Shown piece by piece: positions 25,036 to 32,505 of a stretch of DNA of 64,000 nt. The translations under genes and the position numbers were made by a program. The notes under the pieces were generated by a model that was not told the DNA's origin, did not search any database, and saw only the letters and a list, made by a program, of their open reading frames with translations. The first letter of the stretch is position 1. Every line of letters begins with the position of its first letter. The stretch comes from CAVZBW01 sp963778465 (GTDB lineage: Bacteria > Actinomycetota > Acidimicrobiia > Acidimicrobiales > RAAP-2): assembly GCA_963778465.1 (NCBI GenBank), contig CAVZUK010000003.1, forward strand, positions 1,426,001 through 1,490,000. Reading direction: 5' to 3'.

Positions 25036-25892
25036 CCGAGCGCGCCATGGGGCACGAGGAGGCCACCGTGCTGGTCGGGGCCCTCGCCTTGGACGCCGTC
25101 GACGGCGCCGAGCTCGAGGCGCTCCAAGCGCACGTCGACACCTGCCCGCGGTGCCGGGCCGAGCTCGACGTCTACCGGGAGGTGGCGGCAACCCTCGGAA
25201 ATCAACACGCCGAGGTGCCCCATCACCTCTGGGATCGCATTTCCTCGGAGGTGTCGCACTCCTGGGGCGAGGGGGCGACGGCCGGGGACCTTCCACCCGG
25301 CCTGCGAGCACGCCTCGACGCGGTGCGGCCCACGCCGAGCGCCGCCGCGAGCACCGGCGACAAGATCGCCGACTCACGAGGGAGCGCCGCCGAGGATGCC
25401 AAGACGGGCGCGGCCTCGAGGTGGCGGCGGAGAAGCCGAGTCGCGTTGGTCGCGATGGCCGCCGCGCTCGTCGCGGTGGTGGGTCTCGCGATCGCGCTCG
25501 CCAACGCCGGGGGCGGGCCGAGCCAGCAGGCCTCGTCGCCGGCCCGCCAGGGCCTCCGGGCGGCCGCCGCCTCGGCGCTGGCCAACCCCGAGCACCAGCA
25601 GACCATCCTGCGGTCCCCCGACGGGCGCGAAGTGGCCCGGGTGGTCACGCTCGACGGGCACGGCTACGTCCTGGCGACCGCCATGACCGGCCTGCCAGAG
25701 GGCGAGACCTACCAGCTGTGGGGTCTCATCCAGGGTCGGACCATCTCGCTGGGTCTGCTCGGGCCCCACCCCCGGACGGTCGGCTTCTCCTACGGGTCGT
25801 CCCGTCCGAGCGAGATCCTGGTCACGGTCGAGCCCAACGGGGGAGTGGTCAGCCCCGATCGCTCACCCGTGGCGACGGGGCCGCTGGCCTGA
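25032..25892 (+). CDS. RskA-like anti-sigma-K factor
   Basis: A 286-residue single-pass membrane protein. The N-terminal cytosolic part contains the zinc anti-sigma motif HxxxCxxC in HVDTCPRCRAEL and would hold the sigma factor. A transmembrane helix lies at about residues 137-158 (VALVAMAAALVAVVGLAIALA). The extracytoplasmic RskA domain includes EGETYQLWGLIQGRTISLGLL and ends with VTVEPNGGVVSPDRSP. In relatives it releases sigma after regulated proteolysis. It is the second gene of the sigma operon. Confidence 0.9.
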   Translation: MTERAMGHEEATVLVGALALDAVDGAELEALQAHVDTCPRCRAELDVYREVAATLGNQHAEVPHHLWDRISSEVSHSWGEGATAGDLPPGLRARLDAVRPTPSAAASTGDKIADSRGSAAEDAKTGAASRWRRRSRVALVAMAAALVAVVGLAIALANAGGGPSQQASSPARQGLRAAAASALANPEHQQTILRSPDGREVARVVTLDGHGYVLATAMTGLPEGETYQLWGLIQGRTISLGLLGPHPRTVGFSYGSSRPSEILVTVEPNGGVVSPDRSPVATGPLA

Positions 25893-25967
25893 CCCGGTTC
25901 GTGGCCCACCGGTGTCCCGGTCGGGTCGCCCGGTCGGGTGTCCCGGTCGCGGCACCCGCCAGCCCGA

Positions 25968-27125
25968 TCAGGAGGCCAGTGCCCCGATCACGTGGTTGAT
26001 GCAGCCGCACAGGGCGGCGATGTCCTCGGGGTCGATGGCCGGGAACATGGCGATCCGCAGCTGGTTGCGCCCGAGCTTGCGGTAGGGGTCGGTGTCGACC
26101 ACCCCGTTCTGGCGCAGCACCTTGGCCACGACGGACGCGTCCACCGCATCGACGAAGTCGATGGTCCCGACGACGTGGCTCCGTTGACCCGGGTCCTCGA
26201 CGAAGGGGCGGGCAAACTCGGCGGCCTCGGCCCAGCCGTAGAGGATCTCGGCGGACCGGTCGCAACGGGACGTGGTCCAGGGGAGGCCCCCACCCTCGAG
26301 CATCCATTCGACCTGGTTGGCGAGGAGGAAGAGCGTGGCCAGGGCGGGCGTGTTGTAGGTCTGGTCCTGGCGGGAGTTGTCGAGCGCGATCTTCAGGTCG
26401 AGCGAGGCCGGGATCCAGCGGTCGGACGCGGCGATCCGCTCGACCCGGTCGATGGCCTCCGGTGAGAGCAGGGCCACCCAGAGGCCGCCGTCGGACGCGA
26501 AGCACTTCTGTGGCGCCAGGTAGTAGGCGTCGAACTCCCGGGCATCGACGGCGAGGCCGCCGGCCGCCGAGGTGGCGTCCACCGCCACGAGGCCGCCCCC
26601 GGCCGACGGGTCCGGCGCTCCCCGGGGCCGCCGGATGGTCATGGCGACGCCGGTGGAGGTCTCGTTGTGCGTCAGGGCGTAGAGGTCGACGCCGGGGTCG
26701 GCCGCGGGCTCGGGGTGGGTGCCCGGCTCCGAGGCGATGATCTGGGGGTCCTTCAGATGCGGCGCGGCCTGTGCGCAGGCCGCGAACTTGGACGAGAACT
26801 CGCCAAAGGAGAGGTGTTGGCTCTGGGCCTCGATCAGGCCCAGCGTGGCGGCGTCCCAAAAGGACGTGGTGCCGCCGTTGCCGAGCACCACCTCGTACCC
26901 GTCCGGGAGCCCGAAGAGCTGCCGCATGCCCTCACGGACTCGGCCCACCACCGCTTTGACCGGGCGCTGGCGATGGCTCGTCCCGAGGTAGGTGGGTGCC
27001 GCCTCGGCCAGGGCGGTCACCGCCTCGGGGCGCACCTTGGACGGACCCGATCCGAAGCGCCCGTCCACGGGCAGCAGGTGGGGCGGGATGGCGATATCGG
27101 GGGTGTCGCTCACGTATGAGATCAT
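25968..27125 (-). CDS. serC: Phosphoserine aminotransferase SerC
   Basis: A PLP enzyme of about 385 residues (fewer if the GTG at 27113 is used) that converts 3-phosphohydroxypyruvate to phosphoserine with glutamate. FGSGPSKVRPEAV, YLGTSHRQRPVKAVVGRV and LPDGYEVVLGNGGTTSFWD are diagnostic of the actinobacterial form. The PLP lysine is in YLAPQKCFASDGG. The ATG at 27125 shares its bases with the ATG of the divergent aminotransferase (CATG). No Shine-Dalgarno sequence is clear for either candidate start. Confidence 0.92.
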   Translation of the reverse strand: MISYVSDTPDIAIPPHLLPVDGRFGSGPSKVRPEAVTALAEAAPTYLGTSHRQRPVKAVVGRVREGMRQLFGLPDGYEVVLGNGGTTSFWDAATLGLIEAQSQHLSFGEFSSKFAACAQAAPHLKDPQIIASEPGTHPEPAADPGVDLYALTHNETSTGVAMTIRRPRGAPDPSAGGGLVAVDATSAAGGLAVDAREFDAYYLAPQKCFASDGGLWVALLSPEAIDRVERIAASDRWIPASLDLKIALDNSRQDQTYNTPALATLFLLANQVEWMLEGGGLPWTTSRCDRSAEILYGWAEAAEFARPFVEDPGQRSHVVGTIDFVDAVDASVVAKVLRQNGVVDTDPYRKLGRNQLRIAMFPAIDPEDIAALCGCINHVIGALAS

Positions 27126-28362
27126 GGCATCCGTGACCACCATCGCCACACGCGCCAGGGAACGGAGCCGCATCTCCCGCCGGGTGGCCGCAGTCTCCGA
27201 GTCCGCCACCCTCGCCGTGGACGCCCGCGCCAAGGCCCTGAAGGCGACCGGCGAGCACGTCATCGGGTTCGGGGCCGGCGAGCCGGACTTCGCGACCCCC
27301 GAGCACATCGTCGAGGCCGCGGTGAGGGCGTGCCGAGACCCGCGCAACCACCGCTACACGCCGACGGGCGGGCTGCCGGAGCTCAAGGAGGCCATCGCCG
27401 CCAAGACCCTCCGGGACTCCGGGCTCGAGGTCACCGCCTCCCAGGTGCTCGTGACCAACGGCGGCAAGCAGGCCGTGGCCGAGACGTTCGCCGCCCTGCT
27501 CGACCCCGGCGACGAGGTGCTCGTGCCCGCGCCCTACTGGACGACTTACCCCGAGTCCATCGCCCTCGCCGGGGGCGTCCCCGTCCCGTTGGCCTCCGAC
27601 GAGTCGACCGGCTACCGCGTCTCGGTCTCGGACCTCGAGGCCCGACTCACGCCACGGACGAAGATCCTCCTCTTCGTCTCGCCGTCCAACCCCACGGGCG
27701 CCGTCTACCCCCGGGAGCAGATCGAGGAGATCGGACGCTGGGCGGCCGAGCGCGACCTCTGGGTGGTCGCCGACGAGATCTACGAGCACCTGGTCTACGG
27801 GTCGGCGCGCCATTACTCGATGCCGGTGGTGGCCCCCGAGCTCGAGGACCGTTGGGTCGTCGTCAACGGCGTGGCCAAGACGTACGCCATGACCGGATGG
27901 CGCGTGGGCTGGATGATCGGCCCGAGCGACGTCATCAAGGCGGTGACCAACCTGCAGTCGCACGAGACGTCCAACGTGGCCAACGTGCCCCAGCGTGCCG
28001 CACTGGCCGCCGTCTCGGGCGACCTCGGCGCCGTCGCGATGATGCGTGAGGCCTTCGACCGGCGTCGACGGATCGTCCTCGAGATGCTCGCGGAGACGCC
28101 CGGGGTGGAGTGCGTGGAGCCGGAGGGTGCCTTCTACGCCTTTCCCTCCGTGAAGGGCGTCCTGGGCCGCAGCCTCGCCGGTCGCCGCCCGGCGACCAGC
28201 GCCGAGCTGGCCGAGATCTGCATCGACGACGCCAAGGTGGCCCTCGTGCCGGGCGAGGCCTTCGGCGCTCCGGGGTACTTCCGGCTGTCCTACGCCCTGG
28301 GCGACGAGGACCTGCGGGAGGGGCTGGGACGGCTGCAGTCCCTCTTCTCGCAAGCGACCTAG
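27124..28362 (+). CDS. Class I aminotransferase, aspartate aminotransferase-like
   Basis: A 412-residue PLP aminotransferase of fold type I. The N-terminus ISRRVAAVSESATLAVDARAK and the motifs FGAGEPDFATPEHI, SPSNPTGAVY, VVADEIYEHLVY and the PLP-lysine segment NGVAKTYAMTGWRVGW place it in the prokaryotic AspC/AspB group (subgroup I-gamma), which acts on aspartate and sometimes prephenate. A downstream GTG at 27133 is an alternative start. It diverges from serC with overlapping start codons and is followed 106 nt later by serA. Confidence 0.88.
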   Translation: MASVTTIATRARERSRISRRVAAVSESATLAVDARAKALKATGEHVIGFGAGEPDFATPEHIVEAAVRACRDPRNHRYTPTGGLPELKEAIAAKTLRDSGLEVTASQVLVTNGGKQAVAETFAALLDPGDEVLVPAPYWTTYPESIALAGGVPVPLASDESTGYRVSVSDLEARLTPRTKILLFVSPSNPTGAVYPREQIEEIGRWAAERDLWVVADEIYEHLVYGSARHYSMPVVAPELEDRWVVVNGVAKTYAMTGWRVGWMIGPSDVIKAVTNLQSHETSNVANVPQRAALAAVSGDLGAVAMMREAFDRRRRIVLEMLAETPGVECVEPEGAFYAFPSVKGVLGRSLAGRRPATSAELAEICIDDAKVALVPGEAFGAPGYFRLSYALGDEDLREGLGRLQSLFSQAT

Positions 28363-28411
28363 CCGCCGCACATCGGGGGGATCGCACTGGGAGGCCCGGG
28401 GCCGGCGTGAG

Positions 28412-28442
28412 GGCCGTCCCGGGGCCCGGTGGCCGGACGGCC
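28412..28442 (+). promoter_or_regulatory. Hairpin in the aspC-serA gap
   Basis: GGCCGTCC (28412-28419) is repeated inverted as GGACGGCC (28435-28442). It sits 26 nt before the serA ATG, just ahead of its CAGGAGG ribosome site, with no T-tract. It may be a terminator for the upstream gene or a 5' UTR element of serA. Confidence 0.4.
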
Positions 28443-28468
28443 ACCCCGACAAACAGGAGGATCTCGCG

Positions 28469-30043
28469 ATGGCGAGAGTGTTGGTGACGGAGAAGATCGC
28501 AGCGCGCGGGCTCGACGAGCTGCGCGAGGCCGGCCACGAGGTGGACGAGCAGGAGGGGCTCTCCCCCGAGCAGCTCCTGGGCGCGGTCCGCGGCGCGGCG
28601 GCGCTCATCATCCGCTCGGCCACCCGGGTCACGGCCGAGGTGCTCGAGGCCGGGACCGACCTGGTGGTCGTCGGCCGGGCCGGCGTCGGCCTCGACAACG
28701 TCGACGTGACCGCCGCGACGGATCGCGGCGTGATGGTCGTCAACGCCCCGCAGTCCAACATCCTGTCCGCGGCGGAGCAGGCCATGGCGCTGCTGCTCGC
28801 CCAGGCCCGCAACATTCCCCAAGCCCATGCCGCCCTCGTGGACGGTCGGTGGGAGCGCTCCAAGTGGGAGGGCGTCGAGCTCTATGGGAAGACCATGGGG
28901 ATCGTCGGCCTCGGGAGGGTGGGCGCCCTGGTCGCCCAGCGCGCGCTGGCCTTCGGGATGCGTCTCGTGGCCTACGACCCCTACGTGGCTCCCGAGCGCG
29001 CCCGGCACATGGGCGTCGAGCTGATGAGCCTCGAGGAGGTCATGGCCGAGTCCGACTTCATCTCGATCCACCTGCCCAAGACGCCCGAGACGCTCGGCCT
29101 CGTCGGTCGCGACCTCCTGGCCAAGTCGAAGCCCGGGATCCGCATCATCAACACGGCGCGCGGCGGCATCGTCGACGAGGCGGCCTTGGCCCAGGCGATC
29201 GAGGAGGGACCCGTCGCCGGCGCCGGCCTGGACGTCTTCGCCGCCGAGCCGACGACCGAGTCTCCGCTGTTCGGACTGAAGGGCGTCGTCGTGTCGCCGC
29301 ACCTCGGCGCCTCCACGGCCGAGGCTCAGGACAAGGCGGGCCTCACGATCGCCGAGCAGGTGCTGCTCGCGCTCTCGGGGGAGTTCGTGCCGTTTGCCGT
29401 CAACGTGGCGGCCACGGAGGTCTCCGAGGCCGTCCGGCCCTTCATGCCGCTCGCCGAGCAGCTCGGGCGGATCTTCGCCCAGCTGCACGAGGGTCTGCCG
29501 GACAGTCTCGAGGTCGAGTACCAGGGCGAGATCGCCAAGGGGTCGACCGGTATCCTCACCCTCTCTGCGCTCAAGGGCGTGTTCGCCTCGACGACCGAGG
29601 AGCCGGTCTCCTACGTGAACGCCCCGCAGCTCGCCGAGGCCCGCGGCCTTCCCGTGCGGGAGACCTCGACGTCCACCTCCCACGACTACGTCAACCTGGT
29701 GACGCTGCGTTCGGGTGCCCACTCCGTCGCCGGCACCTTCGCCGGTGTGCACTCGGAGGCGAGGGTGGTCATGCTCGACGGGTTCCCGGTGGAGGTCCCC
29801 CCGGCCCCCCACATGTTGACGGTCCGCAACGACGATCGACCCGGCATGATCGGCACCGTCGGCACCGTGCTCGGGGAGGCGGGGATCTCGATCTCGTCGA
29901 TGGCCGTGAGCCCCGACGCCGCCGGCGGGAGCGCGCTGATGGTGCTCACGATCGACGGGCCGGCGCCGGCGGACGTGACCGGCGGGCTACTCGCCGCCGC
30001 CGGCATCCACGAGGTGCACCAGGTGGACCTGCGGGCGAGGTAG
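28469..30043 (+). CDS. serA: D-3-phosphoglycerate dehydrogenase, long form
   Basis: A 524-residue enzyme that starts serine synthesis by oxidising 3-phosphoglycerate. The Rossmann motif is GIVGLGRVGALVAQRALAFG, and catalytic-region motifs include GVGLDNVDVTAATDRG, INTARGGIVDEAAL and SPHLGASTAEAQ. After about residue 315 come the intervening ASB domain and a C-terminal ACT domain (MLTVRNDDRPGMIGTVGTVLGEAGISISSMAV), the type I architecture known from Mycobacterium tuberculosis, with serine feedback inhibition. AGGAGG precedes the ATG. serC lies on the other side of the aspC-like gene, so serine genes are grouped. Confidence 0.95.
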   Translation: MARVLVTEKIAARGLDELREAGHEVDEQEGLSPEQLLGAVRGAAALIIRSATRVTAEVLEAGTDLVVVGRAGVGLDNVDVTAATDRGVMVVNAPQSNILSAAEQAMALLLAQARNIPQAHAALVDGRWERSKWEGVELYGKTMGIVGLGRVGALVAQRALAFGMRLVAYDPYVAPERARHMGVELMSLEEVMAESDFISIHLPKTPETLGLVGRDLLAKSKPGIRIINTARGGIVDEAALAQAIEEGPVAGAGLDVFAAEPTTESPLFGLKGVVVSPHLGASTAEAQDKAGLTIAEQVLLALSGEFVPFAVNVAATEVSEAVRPFMPLAEQLGRIFAQLHEGLPDSLEVEYQGEIAKGSTGILTLSALKGVFASTTEEPVSYVNAPQLAEARGLPVRETSTSTSHDYVNLVTLRSGAHSVAGTFAGVHSEARVVMLDGFPVEVPPAPHMLTVRNDDRPGMIGTVGTVLGEAGISISSMAVSPDAAGGSALMVLTIDGPAPADVTGGLLAAAGIHEVHQVDLRAR

Positions 30044-30057
30044 CCGGGGCTCGGGTC

Positions 30058-30082
30058 GGTTCGACTCGGTTCGCGTCGAACC
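30058..30082 (+). terminator. Candidate terminator hairpin after serA
   Basis: GGTTCGAC (30058-30065) and GTCGAACC (30075-30082) form a perfect 8-bp stem 15 nt after the serA stop. No T-tract follows. It also lies just downstream of the small minus-strand ORF, so it could serve both strands. Confidence 0.45.
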
Positions 30083-30109
30083 GGCTCCCTTCGATCGGCC
30101 CCGGCTCGC

Positions 30110-30355
30110 TCAGGCCGCCCGGTCGCCGTCGTTCCCGCCGGAGCCCGGACGAACGGGGACGGCTGGTCTCCTCGGCACCGCCGGCCACTGGTCGAGGATC
30201 GGCGCGCCCCCTCCTCGGTCGCCACCGCCGCTCGAAGCCGACTGCCGGCGAACCCGGAGCCACCACGCGAGCCCGACCGCTGCGGCCAGTGCCCCCGCGG
30301 GCACGAGGCGTCGTCCGGTCCCTCGTCGCCCCGTCTTGCTGCGACGATCTCCCAC
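30110..30355 (-). CDS. Possible small single-pass membrane protein, 81 aa
   Basis: From a GTG at 30355 the product has a basic N-terminus (GDRRSKTGRRGTGRR), one hydrophobic helix (LVPAGALAAAVGLAWWLRV) and a Pro/Gly-rich tail. The frame stays open further upstream but that part is low-complexity Arg-rich. I do not recognise it. It occupies most of the otherwise empty serA-leuA interval. Its topology resembles the 39-residue protein at 1873-1992. No good ribosome site is seen, so confidence is limited. Confidence 0.35.
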   Translation of the reverse strand: MGDRRSKTGRRGTGRRLVPAGALAAAVGLAWWLRVRRQSASSGGGDRGGGAPILDQWPAVPRRPAVPVRPGSGGNDGDRAA

Positions 30356-30505
30356 GGGCGGGACGCTACGGGATCGGGGCCGACGGCGCCACGAGGCCTC
30401 GCCGTGATGCCAACGGCGCGCACGCGGTGCCGAGGGCTGCGGAGACGGAGCCTTTGGCCCGATAGCGGCGGGGCCGTTGGCGCGGCGGCGGGTGGTGGGG
30501 TGACC

Positions 30506-30535
30506 TTGACGCGAGGGTCGCCGTCCTGGCAGCAT
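30506..30535 (+). promoter_or_regulatory. Promoter of the leuA leader
   Basis: A TTGACG -35 (30506-30511) lies 18 nt from CAGCAT (30530-30535), and the leader ATG follows 8 nt later. It has the same geometry as the ilvB and leuB leader promoters. Confidence 0.55.
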
Positions 30536-30543
30536 GGTCGGCG

Positions 30544-30579
30544 ATGCAAGCAGTCACGACCAACCTGCTGCTGACCTGA
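30544..30579 (+). CDS. leuA leader peptide (11 aa)
   Basis: The peptide is MQAVTTNLLLT with three consecutive CTG leucine codons immediately before Thr-stop. It precedes a hairpin and a strong intrinsic terminator upstream of leuA. Leader peptides of this kind control leuA by leucyl-tRNA supply in other Actinobacteria. Confidence 0.85.
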   Translation: MQAVTTNLLLT

Positions 30580-30580
30580 C

Positions 30581-30606
30581 GGCGAACGCCACATATCGCG
30601 TTCGCC
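30581..30606 (+). promoter_or_regulatory. Hairpin after the leuA leader stop
   Basis: GGCGAACGC (30581-30589) and GCGTTCGCC (30598-30606) form a perfect 9-bp stem with an 8-nt loop, beginning two bases after the leader TGA. It is equivalent in position to the hairpins in the ilvB and leuB leaders. Confidence 0.7.
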
Positions 30607-30609
30607 CGC

Positions 30610-30643
30610 AACCTCCTGCGCCGAAAAGGCCAGGAGGTTTTTT
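30610..30643 (+). terminator. Attenuator terminator upstream of leuA
   Basis: AACCTCCTG (30610-30618) pairs with CAGGAGGTT (30631-30639), with an inner GCC/GGC extension and a GAAAA loop, followed by a run of six T. This is the clearest intrinsic terminator in the window and lies 36 nt before the leuA ATG. Confidence 0.88.
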
Positions 30644-30679
30644 CATTTCCCGACGCCGATCTCGACCAGGGGAGCCAGC

Positions 30680-32449
30680 ATGAGCGGAGCCACCACGACA
30701 CCCGAGCCGCCGACGACGCCCGAGGCGGGCGGGACGCCGGCGCGCCGTCCATTCGGCGCCGCGCCCATGTCGCCCATGCCCTTCGAGCGCTATCGCTCGG
30801 CGGTGCCCTTCGACCTGCCCGACCGCACGTGGCCGGGCCGCCAGCTCACCAAGGCCCCGCGGTGGTGCAGCGTCGACCTGCGCGACGGCAACCAGGCGCT
30901 CGTCGATCCGATGGATCCGGAGCGCAAGATGGCGCTCTACGAGATGCTCGTGGAGGTCGGCTTCAAGGAGATCGAGGTGGGGTTCCCCTCCGCCTCGGGG
31001 CCCGACTTCGACTTCATCCGCCGGCTCGTCGAGGAGGACCGGATCCCGGGCGACGTGACGGTCCAGGTGCTCGTCCAGTGCCGGGAGGAGCTGATCGAGC
31101 GCACCTACGAGTCGCTGCGGGGCGCCCGCCGGGCCATCGTGCACTTCTACAACTCGACGTCCTCGCTCCAGAGGAGAGTGGTGTTCGGGCTGGACCGGGC
31201 CGGGATCGTGGAGATCGCCACGTCCGCCGCCCAGCTCTGCCGCAAGCTCGAGGATCGCGCGGGGGAAACCGAGATCCTCTACGAGTACTCGCCGGAGAGC
31301 TTCACCGGGACGGAGCCCGAGTTCGCGCTGGAGATCTGCCACGCCGTCATGGACGTCATCGAGCCGACCGCCGAGCGCCCGCTCATCCTCAACCTCCCGG
31401 CGACCGTGGAGAACTACACCCCCAACGTCTACGCCGACGTCATCGAGTGGTTCGATCGCCACGTGCGGGATCGGGACAGCGTCGTCCTCAGCGTCCATCC
31501 GCACAACGACCGGGGCACCGCCGTGGCGGCCGCCGAGCTCGCCGTGATGGCCGGCGCCGACCGCATCGAGGGGACGTTGTTCGGCAACGGCGAGCGGACC
31601 GGGAACGTCGACGTCGTCACCCTCGCCCTCAACCTGTTCGCCCAGGGGGTCGACCCGTCGCTCGACTTCAGCGACATCGATCGCGTGCGCCGGACCGCGG
31701 AGCACGCCACCCGGATGTCGGTGCACCCACGCCACCCCTATGCGGGCGACCTCGTCTACACCGCCTTCTCCGGGTCGCACCAGGACGCCATCCGCAAGGG
31801 GATGTCGGCCATCGGGGACGAGTACGAGACGTGGGAGGTGCCCTACCTTCCCCTGGACCCACGCCACACCGGCCGCACGTACCAGGCGATCATCCAGGTC
31901 AACAGCCAGTCGGGCAAGGGCGGCGTGGCCTACGTGATGGACACCGAGCACGGGCTCAACCTCCCGAGGCGCCTGCAGATGGAGTTCTCGAAGAGGGTGC
32001 AGGAGGTGACCGAGGAGACCGGGACCGTGATCCGGCCCGACGAGATGTGGGACCTCTTTGCGGGCACCTACCTCGACGGGGAGGCGAGCGTCCGCCTCCT
32101 CTCGAGCGAGGTCACCACGCGTCAGTCCGACGAGGGCGGCCGGGCCCACCAGACGTCGGTGACGGCGCAGGTCCTGGTCGACGGCCAGCACCGGACGGTC
32201 GTCGGCAAGGGGAACGGTCCGATCGACGCGCTGGTCATTGCGCTGCGCGCCGAGCTCGGTGTCGACTTCGAGGTGCGTGACTACAGCGAGCACGCCCTGA
32301 CGTCGGGGAGCGGCGCGTCCGCCGCCGCCTACGTCGAGATCGAGACGGCCGGGGGCAAGTCCGTCTGGGGAGTGGGCATGGACTCGAGCATCCTCGACGC
32401 CTCCCTTGCCGCGGTGACGAGCGCGGCGAGCCGCCTCCCTCGTCGCTGA
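30680..32449 (+). CDS. leuA: 2-isopropylmalate synthase, long actinobacterial type
   Basis: A 589-residue enzyme that condenses acetyl-CoA with 2-ketoisovalerate, the first committed step to leucine. The TIM barrel starts at WCSVDLRDGNQALVDPMD, with metal His residues in SVHPHNDRGTAVAAAELA and the motif GTLFGNGERTGNVDVVTLALN. The C-terminal regulatory LeuA dimer domain (about residues 430-570) binds leucine for feedback inhibition. The length and the pre-barrel segment PFERYRSAVPFDLPDRTWPGR match the Mycobacterium/Corynebacterium form. AGGGGAG precedes the ATG. Transcription passes through the leucine attenuator. Confidence 0.96.
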   Translation: MSGATTTPEPPTTPEAGGTPARRPFGAAPMSPMPFERYRSAVPFDLPDRTWPGRQLTKAPRWCSVDLRDGNQALVDPMDPERKMALYEMLVEVGFKEIEVGFPSASGPDFDFIRRLVEEDRIPGDVTVQVLVQCREELIERTYESLRGARRAIVHFYNSTSSLQRRVVFGLDRAGIVEIATSAAQLCRKLEDRAGETEILYEYSPESFTGTEPEFALEICHAVMDVIEPTAERPLILNLPATVENYTPNVYADVIEWFDRHVRDRDSVVLSVHPHNDRGTAVAAAELAVMAGADRIEGTLFGNGERTGNVDVVTLALNLFAQGVDPSLDFSDIDRVRRTAEHATRMSVHPRHPYAGDLVYTAFSGSHQDAIRKGMSAIGDEYETWEVPYLPLDPRHTGRTYQAIIQVNSQSGKGGVAYVMDTEHGLNLPRRLQMEFSKRVQEVTEETGTVIRPDEMWDLFAGTYLDGEASVRLLSSEVTTRQSDEGGRAHQTSVTAQVLVDGQHRTVVGKGNGPIDALVIALRAELGVDFEVRDYSEHALTSGSGASAAAYVEIETAGGKSVWGVGMDSSILDASLAAVTSAASRLPRR

Positions 32450-32492
32450 GCCCGACGGCGGCCCAGCCGGCGTCACCGGGCCCGCCAACACC

Positions 32493-32498
32493 TACGAT
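32493..32498 (+). promoter_or_regulatory. Candidate -10 box for leaderless adenine deaminase
   Basis: TACGAT lies 7 nt before the ATG at 32506, and no Shine-Dalgarno sequence is present. Confidence 0.5.
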
Positions 32499-32505
32499 TG
32501 AGTCC

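Noticed and set aside
30544..30579. The 11-codon ORF as merely chance
   Set aside because: Chance was considered, but three consecutive Leu codons directly before a hairpin and terminator ahead of leuA make a leader peptide far more likely.
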